Assembly: GCA_016195985.1 (NCBI GenBank)
Contig: JACPYP010000011.1
Span: forward strand, 496,001 to 560,000
From: Acidobacteriota bacterium
GTDB lineage: Bacteria > Acidobacteriota > Holophagae > Holophagales > Holophagaceae
Length of the DNA stretch: 64,000 nt
Reading direction: 5' to 3'
Shown: positions 33,827 to 42,221 of the stretch, one piece after another
Layout of the letters: the number at the start of each line of letters is the position of its first letter
How positions within the stretch are numbered: position 1 is the stretch's first letter
Position numbers and translations under genes: made by a program
The notes under the pieces: generated by a model
Database searches by the model: none
The model's input: only the letters and a program-made list of their open reading frames with translations
Told to the model about the DNA's origin: nothing

Positions 33827-35176
33827 TCAGTGGGCGAGAAGCCATTCCACGGCGCGTTCGGCGCGCCAGAACCGGCTTCCCTTCACCAGGATACGGGCTC
33901 CGGGCGGAATTGCGGAGAGACCGGCCGCATCGTCCCGCAAGAGTTCGAAATCCGGGAAGGCCTGGGACCGGTGGCCAAAGCCGTCGGCCAGCTCTTCGGC
34001 GAATTCCCCGTAGGCCCAGAGCCGGGACAGGCCGAGGGCCTTCAACGCCGCGCCGGTCGCCCGGTGGATTTGCGGCGCTTCCGGCCCCAGTTCGCGCATG
34101 GACCCCAGCACCGCCACCGCCTCGCCGCCAGGCAGGTGGAGCAGGGCCCGGGCGCAGGCCAGGATGGAATCCACACTGGCGTTGTAGGTCTCATCCAGCA
34201 GACAGCCGCCCTTGGGAAGCCCATGAAGGCGGCCCCGTCCGGGTTCCGGCTCCACGGAACCCAGGCCCCCCGCCACCCGCTCGGGGTTGAATCCCAGGTG
34301 AATGGCCAAGGCCGCGGCCAGGGCCGCGTTGCGGACCTGGTGTTCGCCTGGAAGTTTCAAACGGATGGACAGTGGCCCCGAAGGCGTGCGCAGCTGGAAG
34401 GCTTCGCCCGCCGCGCCCAGGGATTCGACCGCCTCCCATCCGTAGGCCTGGCCCTCCCCCACCGGAAGGGCCCGGGCATGCTGGGCCCAGGGTTGTTCGG
34501 CGATCCAGCGGCACCAGGCGTCCGAGGCCAGGTGGGCCCAGAGGCCGCCCCGGTTCAGCCCTGACACCAGCTCACCTTTGGCGGCAGCCACGCCTTCCTG
34601 GCCCCCGGCGAAATTCTCCATGTGGGCCGTGCCCACCAGGGTGATCAGGCCCGCGTCCAGCGGGGCGATTTCCGTGAGCCGCCGGATCTCTCCGGGCGTG
34701 CTCATGCCCATCTCCAGCACCGCGGCGCCAAGGCCCTCCGGCAGGGTCGCCAGGGCTTCGGGCAGGCCCAGGGTGTTGTTCCGGTTGCCGGGCGTTTTCC
34801 AGCCATCCACAGCCGCGGCCAGCAACTCCTTGGTGCTGGTCTTCCCCACGCTGCCCGTGACGCCGAACACCACCTTGGGCCGCACCGCCTCCAGGCGCGC
34901 CTGGCCCCATCGCTGCAGGGCGGCCAGCGTGTCCGGCACCACCAGCTGGGGACAATCCAGCGGCAGGGCGTGGTCCACCAGCAGGGCGGCCGCGCCCTTT
35001 TCCACGGCCTGGGCCGCAAAAACATGGCCGTCCCGCTCCGCGCGGAGGGCCACGAAGCAGGCCCCGGGGCCGAGGGTCCGCGTGTCCAGGGACAGCGAGC
35101 CCGGCATCACGGAACCCTCGCCCAGGATCTCTCCCCCCACGTGCGAGGCGACCTGGAAGAGAGACCACTGGCTCAC
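33827..35176 (-). CDS. murF: UDP-N-acetylmuramoyl-tripeptide--D-alanyl-D-alanine ligase
   Basis: 449 residues. Mur ligase with SLDTRTLGPGACFVAL, P-loop VTGSVGKTSTKELLAAA, GNRNNTLGLP and LEMGMSTPGEI, the characteristic MurF sequence, then DETYNASVDSILACARAL in the C-terminal region. It adds D-Ala-D-Ala to the UDP-MurNAc-tripeptide. It lies between tsaC and mraY on the minus strand, 88 bases after tsaC. Confidence 0.96.
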   Translation of the reverse strand: MSQWSLFQVASHVGGEILGEGSVMPGSLSLDTRTLGPGACFVALRAERDGHVFAAQAVEKGAAALLVDHALPLDCPQLVVPDTLAALQRWGQARLEAVRPKVVFGVTGSVGKTSTKELLAAAVDGWKTPGNRNNTLGLPEALATLPEGLGAAVLEMGMSTPGEIRRLTEIAPLDAGLITLVGTAHMENFAGGQEGVAAAKGELVSGLNRGGLWAHLASDAWCRWIAEQPWAQHARALPVGEGQAYGWEAVESLGAAGEAFQLRTPSGPLSIRLKLPGEHQVRNAALAAALAIHLGFNPERVAGGLGSVEPEPGRGRLHGLPKGGCLLDETYNASVDSILACARALLHLPGGEAVAVLGSMRELGPEAPQIHRATGAALKALGLSRLWAYGEFAEELADGFGHRSQAFPDFELLRDDAAGLSAIPPGARILVKGSRFWRAERAVEWLLAH

Positions 35177-35264
35177 GCGGCACCTCCATCTAATGCACGC
35201 GCACCTAACGCACGCGACACGTGCTTCGGCTTCGCCAAAGTGGCGCTTCGCTCATGCTCTGTGC

Positions 35265-36251
35265 TCATGCCGACTCCTTCGCGGAAGCCCGCCTCAACCG
35301 GTCCCGGACCGCCATCCAGGTTTCCCCGTCCGGGGGCCGCTCCACCAAGATACGTTCGAAGCCGGCATCGTCCAGATCGTGCAGCAACGCATACAAGCGC
35401 GCTCCCACGGCCTCGGCGTCCAGGGGCAGGCTGATCCCGCGTACCCCTTCAGGCAGGGCGGGCAGCGCGCCGAAGGCCACGTAGGCGAGGCGGCTCCCGG
35501 AGGAGACGCAACCCCTTCCCGGCTCCACCAGTTCCAGCCGCGCCCTGGGGGCGTAGTGGCGTTCGGCCATGCCCGGCGCCGATTGCATGTCCCCCATCTT
35601 CACGGCCCCTTCCCAGATATCGATGGAACCAATGACCGCCTCGATGTCGGCCGGAGCGACGGGCCCCGGACGCAGGACGCGGGGGCGCTCCCCGCAGAGA
35701 TCGAGGATGGTGGATTCCAGTCCCGCCTCCGTGGGGCCCCCGTCAAGGATCAGGTCCACGGCCTCGCCCAGGCTCGAAGCCACGTGCTCAGGGCGGGTGG
35801 GCGACAGATGCTGGCTGCGGTTGGCGCTGGGCGCGGCCAGAGGGCGGCCCACGGCGCGGATGAGGGCCAGGGCCAGGCGGTGGGATGGGCAGCGCAAGGC
35901 CACGTTGGGCCCCTGCGCCCGCACGATGGCTGGCACCAGCCCAGATGCAGGCAGCACCAGGGTGAGAGGCCCGGGCCAGAAGCGCTCCGCCAGCCGCTGG
36001 GCGGCCTCCGGCCACTGGGACACCAGCACCTTCGCCGAGGCGATGCCTTCCACGTGGAGGATCACCGGGTTGGTGGCGGGCCGTCCCTTGGCCGCGTAGA
36101 TCTTGGCCACGGCCTCGGCGTTCAACCCATCCGCGCCAAGGCCGTACACGGTCTCCGTGGGAAAGGCCACCAGGCCGCCCGAGGAAAGGATGGCCGCGGC
36201 CTCCCGCAGCACCGGCGAATCGGCCCCGGAGGCCTTGAGGATGCGGGCCAT
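35265..36251 (-). CDS. tsaC: L-threonylcarbamoyladenylate synthase (Sua5/YrdC family)
   Basis: 328 residues from the ATG at 36251, six bases after a GGAGG; a preceding in-frame ATG abuts the GGAGG. YrdC domain (about 10-195): GGLVAFPTETVYGLGADGLN, IYAAKGRPATNPVILHV and the APSANRSQHLSPT block that binds threonine/ATP, followed by a C-terminal Sua5 domain (about 215-328; SAPGMAERHYAPRARL). It makes threonylcarbamoyl-AMP for the t6A modification of tRNA. The length marks the two-domain Sua5 form. It interrupts the dcw order between murE and murF. Confidence 0.94.
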   Translation of the reverse strand: MARILKASGADSPVLREAAAILSSGGLVAFPTETVYGLGADGLNAEAVAKIYAAKGRPATNPVILHVEGIASAKVLVSQWPEAAQRLAERFWPGPLTLVLPASGLVPAIVRAQGPNVALRCPSHRLALALIRAVGRPLAAPSANRSQHLSPTRPEHVASSLGEAVDLILDGGPTEAGLESTILDLCGERPRVLRPGPVAPADIEAVIGSIDIWEGAVKMGDMQSAPGMAERHYAPRARLELVEPGRGCVSSGSRLAYVAFGALPALPEGVRGISLPLDAEAVGARLYALLHDLDDAGFERILVERPPDGETWMAVRDRLRRASAKESA

Positions 36252-36322
36252 CAGCATCCTCCCAGCGGCCCGGGCCGCGATTCGGTCAGGGCGGAGTGGT
36301 TCTGATTCCTGAAGAAAGGGAG

Positions 36323-36449
36323 AACGCAGAGGGCCGCAGGAGGCACAGAGAAACGCCCTGGGGCGCCTGGCCTTCCTCCAGCCTTCAGAGGAGCCAAGCT
36401 CTGCCCGCTTTTCTCTGCGTCCTCTGAGGTTCTCTGCGTCCTCTGCGTT
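36323..36449. repeat. Intergenic inverted repeat built from CTCTGCG units
   Basis: In the 205-base gap between tsaC and murE, a left arm (36323-36353, starting AACGCAGAGGGCCGCAGG) is complementary with gaps to a right arm (36409-36449), which itself is a short-period repeat (TTCTCTGCG, TCCTCTGAGG, TTCTCTGCG, TCCTCTGCGTT). The two arms flank about 55 bases of GC-rich spacer containing smaller hairpins. Transcribed, it would fold into a long stem within the dcw transcript. Similar CTCTGCG-type intergenic repeats are dispersed in several bacterial genomes (general knowledge). Confidence 0.75.
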
Positions 36450-36456
36450 CCGCTTG

Positions 36457-37926
36457 TCATGCCTGCCCCTTTCCAGGGCAACCAAGGGCCGCTTCCACGG
36501 CGGCGCGGTCGCTGTAGGGGTGCTTCACGCCGTGGATTTCCTGGTAAGGCTCATGCCCTTTCCCTGCCAGCAGGAGCAGGTCGCCGGGCCGGCAGTCCGC
36601 CAGGGCCTGGGCCACGGAGGCCCGGCGGTCGGCGTCGCGGTGGTACCGGGCGGCATCCTTGCGAAGGGCCTCGGGAATGCCCGGCGCGGCGTCGTCCAGG
36701 ATGCGATCGGGATCTTCGGTGCGAGGATTGTCGCTGGTGTGCCAAAGCACGTCTGCGCCCGCGGCCACCGCGGCGGCCATGAGGGGGCGCTTGGCGCGGT
36801 CGCGGTCGCCGCCGCAGCCGAAAAGCACGTGCAGGCGAGCTCCCGGCGGCAGCAGCCGACGGCCCTCTGCCAGCAGCTTCTCCAGGGCGTCCGGCGTGTG
36901 GGCGTAGTCCACCATGACGCCGAAGGGCTGGCCGCAGTCCACGCGTTCCAGGCGGCCCGGGGCTCCGGTCAGGCGGGCGACGCCGGGCAGCAGGCGGCCC
37001 AGATCGAAGCCCGCCTCCGCGCAGGCCGCCAGGGCCGCCAACAGGTTGTAGGCGTTGAAGCGGCCCAGGAGCGGGCTCTCCACCTGGAAGCTGCCCTGGG
37101 GCGCCTGCAGGTGGAAGCGGGTGCCCGTGGGGCCCAGCTCCAATTCCGTGGCGCGGTAGTCCGCTTCGCCGTCGATGGCGTAGCTCCAGCAGCGCCCGCC
37201 TTCCAGCAGACGGCGGCCATAGGCGTCATCGGCGTTCACCAGGAAGCGGCCGCATTGGTTCCGCAGCAGCGCCTTGGCTTGGAAATAGGCCTCCAGGGTG
37301 CCGTGGTAGTCCAGATGATCCTGGGTGAGGTTCGTGAACACGCCCACCTTGAACAGGGCGCCATGCACCCGCCCGAGGCACAGGGCATGACTGCTCACCT
37401 CAACCGCCGAGGCTGCATCGCCCGCATCCACACTGCGGCGCAACCAGCGGTAGAAGGCTGGGCTTTCCGGCGTGGTGCGGACAGCCTCTTCTTCCCAATC
37501 GCCCGCCGCGTTGAGCACCGTGCCCACCAGGCCACAGCCGGTGCCCGCGGCGCGGAGCAGCTGGCGGATGAGGGTGGTGGTGGTGGTCTTGCCGTTGGTG
37601 CCCGTCACGCCGATGAGCGCCAAATGCTCATCGGGCGTGCCGTGCAGCCGGCGCGCCATCTCCGCCATGCGCAGCCTGGGGTCGGCCATGAAGGCGCAGC
37701 CGGTCACGCCTTCGGGCACTTCTACCGGCGTCTCGCTCAGCACCGCACAGGCGCCCAGAGCGAGGGCCTGATGCACGAAGGCCGCGCCATCCGCCTTTTC
37801 GCCCTTGAGGGCCAGGAAGGCCCAGCCCGGGCGGATGTCGCGGCTGTCGCTGCTGAGATCCTCCACTTCCACGTCCGGTCCTGAAATCCGCGTGGCGATG
37901 CCGTCGATGAGCTTGTCGAGATTCAT
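36457..37926 (-). CDS. murE: UDP-N-acetylmuramoyl-L-alanyl-D-glutamate--2,6-diaminopimelate ligase
   Basis: 489 residues. SSDSRDIRPGWAFLAL, P-loop GVTGTNGKTTTTTLIRQLL, NLTQDHLDYHGTLEAY and, near 405, the DNPRTEDP motif that selects meso-diaminopimelate rather than lysine. It adds meso-DAP to UDP-MurNAc-L-Ala-D-Glu, so the peptidoglycan is of the DAP type. Its start overlaps the stop of ftsI by 4 bases. Confidence 0.97.
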   Translation of the reverse strand: MNLDKLIDGIATRISGPDVEVEDLSSDSRDIRPGWAFLALKGEKADGAAFVHQALALGACAVLSETPVEVPEGVTGCAFMADPRLRMAEMARRLHGTPDEHLALIGVTGTNGKTTTTTLIRQLLRAAGTGCGLVGTVLNAAGDWEEEAVRTTPESPAFYRWLRRSVDAGDAASAVEVSSHALCLGRVHGALFKVGVFTNLTQDHLDYHGTLEAYFQAKALLRNQCGRFLVNADDAYGRRLLEGGRCWSYAIDGEADYRATELELGPTGTRFHLQAPQGSFQVESPLLGRFNAYNLLAALAACAEAGFDLGRLLPGVARLTGAPGRLERVDCGQPFGVMVDYAHTPDALEKLLAEGRRLLPPGARLHVLFGCGGDRDRAKRPLMAAAVAAGADVLWHTSDNPRTEDPDRILDDAAPGIPEALRKDAARYHRDADRRASVAQALADCRPGDLLLLAGKGHEPYQEIHGVKHPYSDRAAVEAALGCPGKGQA

Positions 37927-40064
37927 GGGTTGCCCGCCTTGATCTTCACCACCGTGCCCGGTTCCAGGGGAGCGCCCGGATCGGGGCTCTGCCCGAGCAC
38001 GCGCGTGGCCAGGCCCCCCGGAGCTGCCTCAATGCGAGGAATTCCGCCCACCAGCACCACGCGGTGGATGGCCGCCTTGAGACTGAGGCCCTTGAGGTCA
38101 GGCACGCGGCCCCGCTCCACGTGCACGGTGGCCTCGTCCGTTTCGCTCACGGGCCAGTCCCGCAGGGAGAGCTTCAGATCCGCCTCGCGGTCGGGATCCG
38201 GCGAGGTCTCCCGGAAGCGCATGATGTTGTCGCCGATGCGCTTGAAGAGGGGCGCCGCCACGTCGCCGCCCGTGGTGTCGCCGGCGGGATCGTCCAGCAT
38301 CACCAGCACGCCGTACTGAGGCTTATCCGCGGGGAAGAAGCCCATGAAGGAGGCGAAGTGGCGCCTGGGATCGTACTTGCCGTCGATGAGCTTGCGGCTG
38401 GTGCCGGTCTTGCCGAAGGCCTCCACGCCGTTGTCCAGCACGGCGCGCTTGCCGGTGCCGCGGGTGAGGACGCCTTTCAGGGTCTCCTTCATCAGGTTGG
38501 CGGTTTCCTCGCTCAGCACCTGGCCGCGCACCGTGGGCTTGAATTCCTTCAGCAGCAGGCCTTTGTCGTTGTAGATGCGCTGCACCAGGATGGGCTGCAT
38601 GAGCTTGCCGCCGTTGGCCAGGGCGCAGCCCGCCATGAGGATCTGCAGGGGCGTGGTGTTCAGGCCGTAGCCGTAGGAAAAGGTGTACTGGGTGGGCACG
38701 GTCCAGCGGTCCGGCGCGATCATGCGGCCGGCGCTCTCACCTGGGAAATTCAAGCCTGTGGCATCGCCGAAACCGAATTTGCGCAGGTACGAGTAGTGCA
38801 CCGCGGGATCGAGGCGGATGCCCATCTTGGCGGCGCCCACGTTGGAGCTCTGCCAGAGCACCTCCTCGAAGGACAGGACACCGTGGTGGTGCGTGTCCGT
38901 GATGGGCGGCGCCTTCGAGCTGTACTGCCAGCGCCCGCCCATGCAGTCGATGCCTTCGCCCAGGCGCACCTTGCGCTCCTCCAGCGCGATGGCGGCGGTG
39001 AAGATCTTCATGGTGGAGCCGGGTTCGTACACATCCTCAATGGGATGCACCTTGCGCGCGGCCTTCTGGCGCTCCAGCTCGCGGCGCAGTTCGTCCCGTT
39101 CGAGGGCGCTCAGTTCGGATTCGCCCCGGTTGCGGAATTTCTTGGGCAGGATGTGGTTGGGATCGAAGGTGGGCGTGCCGGCGATGGCCAGGATCTCGCC
39201 GGTCTGGGGATCCACCACCACCGCGTAGGCCGTGGCGGGGCGGGAGACCCGCACCCCTTCTTCCAGCGCGTTTTCCACGATGTGCTGGATGGAGGCGTCG
39301 AGGCTCAACTGCAACGAGGCGCCGTTCACGGGGATCTGGCTGTAGTTCTCCTGCAGGATGAGCAGTTTCCCATGGGCGTCCCGCGGCGCGATGAGTTCGC
39401 CCTTCACGCCGGACAGCTGCTTGTCGTAGGTCTGCTCGATGCCCAGCTGTCCGATGCCGTCGATGTTGGTGAAGCCCAGGATCTGGGCTGCCAGGCTGCC
39501 GCGCGGGTAGAAGCGCTGGCTCTCGGGTTGGAATTCGATGCCGTCCAGGTCCAGCGCGCGCACGGCCGCCACCTTCACCGGCGGCAGGTGGCGCTCCAAA
39601 TAGACGAAGGTCTTCTTGCGGAGGAGCTTCTCCAGCACCTGGGCCTTGGTCTGCTCCAGGATGGGCGCCAGCTTGGCCGCGACCTCCAAAGCGGCCTTGC
39701 GGTCCGGATTGCCCCAGTGGCGCTCCTCGCCCTTCCCGGCCTTGAAATCCGGGTAGAACACCCGGGGATCGGCGAAGAGGCTTTCCACCTTGATGGAAAT
39801 GGCCAGGGGCTCTCCGCGGCGGTCCCGCAGCTCGCCGCGGATCGGGGGCACGGGCACGATGGTGGTGTGCTGCTGGTCCGCCTTGGCCTGGTAGCGCTTG
39901 TGCTCCACCCCCTGCAGCCAGAGCAGCCTCAGCAGGATGAGCAGGGCCCAGAGGGCCATGCCGCCCATGATCCAGGGCATGCGCTGGGGCAGCAGGTCCT
40001 GGGGGTCCTGCCGCCCCAGCAGGCGCCGGGAGACATGGGGTTCAGTGGCGAAGCGGAGAGACAC
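37923..40064 (-). CDS. ftsI: Division transpeptidase, penicillin-binding protein 3 (FtsI) with PASTA domain
   Basis: 713 residues from GTG 40064; no ribosome site is visible, so the start is uncertain. Membrane anchor at about 31-51, PBP dimerisation domain, then the transpeptidase with Ser350-TMK353, S406SN408 and K552TGTS. A C-terminal PASTA-like domain (about 650-713; VPDLKGLSLKAAIHRVV and VVKIKAG) is more common in Gram-positive and some deep-branching lineages than in proteobacterial FtsI. It cross-links septal peptidoglycan. It lies between ftsL and murE, as in the usual dcw order. Confidence 0.95.
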   Translation of the reverse strand: MSLRFATEPHVSRRLLGRQDPQDLLPQRMPWIMGGMALWALLILLRLLWLQGVEHKRYQAKADQQHTTIVPVPPIRGELRDRRGEPLAISIKVESLFADPRVFYPDFKAGKGEERHWGNPDRKAALEVAAKLAPILEQTKAQVLEKLLRKKTFVYLERHLPPVKVAAVRALDLDGIEFQPESQRFYPRGSLAAQILGFTNIDGIGQLGIEQTYDKQLSGVKGELIAPRDAHGKLLILQENYSQIPVNGASLQLSLDASIQHIVENALEEGVRVSRPATAYAVVVDPQTGEILAIAGTPTFDPNHILPKKFRNRGESELSALERDELRRELERQKAARKVHPIEDVYEPGSTMKIFTAAIALEERKVRLGEGIDCMGGRWQYSSKAPPITDTHHHGVLSFEEVLWQSSNVGAAKMGIRLDPAVHYSYLRKFGFGDATGLNFPGESAGRMIAPDRWTVPTQYTFSYGYGLNTTPLQILMAGCALANGGKLMQPILVQRIYNDKGLLLKEFKPTVRGQVLSEETANLMKETLKGVLTRGTGKRAVLDNGVEAFGKTGTSRKLIDGKYDPRRHFASFMGFFPADKPQYGVLVMLDDPAGDTTGGDVAAPLFKRIGDNIMRFRETSPDPDREADLKLSLRDWPVSETDEATVHVERGRVPDLKGLSLKAAIHRVVLVGGIPRIEAAPGGLATRVLGQSPDPGAPLEPGTVVKIKAGNP

Positions 40065-40109
40065 AGGAGGGACCGGAGGAACGTGGGGCCATCAGGGCCC
40101 GTCTCTAGC

Positions 40110-40478
40110 CTACAGCCCCTCAGAAGAGACAGGGCGGAGCTTGGCGATGCGCTGATCCTCGGGCGTGAAGGCCCGCTGGATCATGTGTCCCTGCTTGCGG
40201 GGCTGGAGCCCCGCCTTCTGGGCGTAGACCTGGACTTCCTCGTCACGCTGGTAGCGGCTGCGCTCCAGCATGAGCTTGCGCTGCAGCTCCTCTTCCTTGT
40301 GGATGCGCTCCTTGACCTCTCCCATGGCGTAGCTGAGGCGGGTGCTCTGGATCTTCAGGTAGGCCAGCGTGGCCAGCGGCATGGCCAGGGCCAGCACCAG
40401 CAGGAGGGTGCGGAGGATGCCCTCGCTTTCCACCGTGCGGGTGGGTGCGGCAGAGCTGGACAGGTTGCCGGCGTTCAT
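40110..40478 (-). CDS. ftsL: Cell-division protein FtsL-like
   Basis: 122 residues: short N-terminal tail, one membrane segment (about 22-42, LRTLLLVLALAMPLATLAYL), then a helical heptad-rich stretch (about 45-80, MGEVKERIHKEEELQRKLML) and a short tail. This single-pass coiled-coil layout and its place between rsmH and ftsI identify it as the FtsL position gene, although FtsL sequences are poorly conserved. It would form the FtsQLB divisome subcomplex. Confidence 0.82.
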   Translation of the reverse strand: MNAGNLSSSAAPTRTVESEGILRTLLLVLALAMPLATLAYLKIQSTRLSYAMGEVKERIHKEEELQRKLMLERSRYQRDEEVQVYAQKAGLQPRKQGHMIQRAFTPEDQRIAKLRPVSSEGL

Positions 40479-40489
40479 GGGGACCTCGT

Positions 40490-41446
40490 TCAGGCGATCC
40501 GCTCCGCCACGCGCAGGCGGGCGGACCGGGAGGGGGGATTCGCGGCGGCTTCGGCCTCGCTGGGCGCGATGCCGCCGGCATGGATGAGTTTGAGAACCTT
40601 GGGAAGTTCGATGGGAGCAGTGCGTCCCGGGCCGTCGTAGATGCCCGCCAGGCGCCGCAGGGTCTGCTTGACGATGCGGTCCTCCAGGCTGTGGAAGCTG
40701 ATGACCGCCAGGCGCCCGCCGGGCCTCAGGTGGGAAACCGCCGCCTCCAGGGAGGCGCCGAGGCGGTCCAGCTCGCCGTTCACGGCGATGCGGATGCCCT
40801 GGAAGGTGCGGGTGGCCGGATCGCTGTGACCCTTGCGCTTGGCGGGCTCCCGGGGGATGACGGTGTAGACGGCCTTGGCCAGATCATGGGTGGTTTCCAG
40901 GCGCCCTTCGTGCAGCGCCCGCAGGATGGCGCGAGCGATGGGACGGCTGGCCCGCTCCTCGCCGTACTGGTAGATGGCGTCGGCCAGGCTTTCATCCGTC
41001 TGCTCGGCGATCCAGGCACGGGCGGAAAGGCCGTGTTCCTGGTCCATGCGCATGTCCAGGGGCCCCTCGTCCCGGAAGCTGAAGCCCCGTTCGGGGCTCC
41101 GGAGCTGAAGGGTGGACACGCCCAGGTCGGCCAGGATGGCGTCGAAGCCATCGGGGGCCTGGGCGGCCTTCCAGGCCTGGAAATGGCCGTCTTCCCAGAG
41201 GTCCTCGTAGGCGCTGGCCAGGAGGCTGAACCGGCCGTCGGAGCCCAGCCGCTTGGCGGCCAGGGCGCGAGCCTCGGGATCGCGGTCCACGCCCAGGTAG
41301 CGGGAGGCGGCATCGGCCTTGGCCAGCAGGGCTTCGGCATGGCCGCCCAACCCCAAGGTGAGGTCGAGGATCCGCGCGGCCGGGGGCAGCGCCAGGTGGT
41401 CGAGCACCTCCTGAAGCAGCACGGGAACATGAACCGGGGTCGCCAT
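40490..41446 (-). CDS. rsmH: 16S rRNA (cytosine(1402)-N(4))-methyltransferase
   Basis: 318 residues from ATG 41446. HVPVLLQEVLDHL, SAM-binding DLTLGLGGHAEALL, ADLGVSTLQLRSPERGFSF, DMRMDQ, TFQGIRIAVNGELDRL and ISFHSLEDRIVKQ are all diagnostic of RsmH (MraW). It methylates C1402 in the ribosomal P site. It begins two bases after mraZ ends and is 11 bases before ftsL, so these genes form one operon. Confidence 0.97.
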   Translation of the reverse strand: MATPVHVPVLLQEVLDHLALPPAARILDLTLGLGGHAEALLAKADAASRYLGVDRDPEARALAAKRLGSDGRFSLLASAYEDLWEDGHFQAWKAAQAPDGFDAILADLGVSTLQLRSPERGFSFRDEGPLDMRMDQEHGLSARAWIAEQTDESLADAIYQYGEERASRPIARAILRALHEGRLETTHDLAKAVYTVIPREPAKRKGHSDPATRTFQGIRIAVNGELDRLGASLEAAVSHLRPGGRLAVISFHSLEDRIVKQTLRRLAGIYDGPGRTAPIELPKVLKLIHAGGIAPSEAEAAANPPSRSARLRVAERIA

Positions 41447-41448
41447 TG

Positions 41449-41943
41449 TCAGATCCCCAGATCCGCGAGCTGGGCCAGATCCTCGGCATTGAGGGGTTCG
41501 GCCGCCAGACGGCGCTCGAAGCCGGCCTTGTTCCACAGGGCCAGGTGGTCCATCTGCCCCAGCACCGCGACCTCGCCCATGAGCTGGGCCGCCTCCCGGA
41601 GGATGGGCGGGATGACGAAACGGCCCTGGGCGTCGGGCTCCACCTCGCTGCCGAAGTAGGCGGTGGTTTCCAGGAACTTGCGCTTGGCGGGGCTGGTGGA
41701 CGGCAGGGCGGCCAGGCGGGCCTCGATGGCCTCCCAGACCGGCAGAGGATAGAGACGGGCCGAACGGCCATCCAGCGAAGTCAAGTAGTGCCGGAGGGAC
41801 CCGGCACCTTCGTGCAAAGCTCCGCTCCCTTCGCCTTGAGCGAAGGCCTCCAACTCGGCCTTGAAAGAAGAGGGCAGCTTGAGGCGGCCCTTCTCATCCA
41901 CTGTGGCCGGTGAGTTTCCGCGAAGTCGCAGCACCGGTAACAC
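41449..41943 (-). CDS. mraZ: Transcriptional regulator MraZ
   Basis: 164 residues if the GTG at 41943 is used; another GTG three codons later has better spacing from AAAGG and would give a start closer to the usual MraZ. Two AbrB-like half domains are seen: GNSPATVDEKGRLKLPSSFK and later EVEPDAQGRFVIPPILREAA, the paired DxKGR/DxQGR motifs of MraZ. It is the first gene of the dcw cluster and binds repeats in its own promoter; five candidate repeats lie 46 bases upstream. Confidence 0.95.
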   Translation of the reverse strand: MLPVLRLRGNSPATVDEKGRLKLPSSFKAELEAFAQGEGSGALHEGAGSLRHYLTSLDGRSARLYPLPVWEAIEARLAALPSTSPAKRKFLETTAYFGSEVEPDAQGRFVIPPILREAAQLMGEVAVLGQMDHLALWNKAGFERRLAAEPLNAEDLAQLADLGI

Positions 41944-41988
41944 CTTTCAACCATCCGCCCAATCGAGAGGTTTTGAACCGGAGTTGGA

Positions 41989-42033
41989 CCACTTTGATCC
42001 ACTTCAGACCATTTTTCTCCACTGAGAACCACT
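41989..42033 (-). promoter_or_regulatory. MraZ operator: five direct repeats with 10-bp period
   Basis: On the minus strand AGTGG, AGTGG, AATGG, AGTGG, AGTGG occur at exact 10-base intervals (plus-strand CCACT/CCATT at 41989, 41999, 42009, 42019, 42029), each separated by five unrelated bases. MraZ is known to bind short GTGG/TGGG-type direct repeats at 10-base spacing in front of the dcw cluster. The repeats lie between an AT-rich promoter-like stretch (TTGTTGACT, TTTATAGACT on the minus strand, about 42035-42065) and the mraZ start. Confidence 0.9.
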
Positions 42034-42064
42034 TCAAAGTCTATAAACACTAAGAAAGTCAACA

Positions 42065-42125
42065 AGTGGAAATAAAAACGAAAAGGCCCTTGCCCCCCTC
42101 TGCTCAAAAGGGGATGCAAGGGCCT
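42065..42125 (-). terminator. Rho-independent terminator of the nucleotide-sugar dehydratase gene
   Basis: On the minus strand the 10-base arms AGGCCCTTGC / GCAAGGGCCT (outer ends 42125 and 42084) close a hairpin that is followed by TTTTCGTTTTTATTT. It lies 97 bases after the stop of the gene at 42222 and insulates the dcw promoter. Confidence 0.9.
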
Positions 42126-42221
42126 GCGAATGCTGGCTCTCTGAGGAATGGACGCCGAAAGAAGGGCGAAAATGAGGGCGAACCCAGCCCGCCCTATCCG
42201 ATCAGGCTGCGCGTTTGCCGC

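Noticed and set aside
38064-40640. 858-codon plus-strand open frame antisense to ftsI and its neighbours
   Set aside because: It lies opposite ftsI, whose motifs are intact, and its translation is low-complexity His/Gly/Ala/Val with no recognisable domain; a by-product of high GC in codon third positions.
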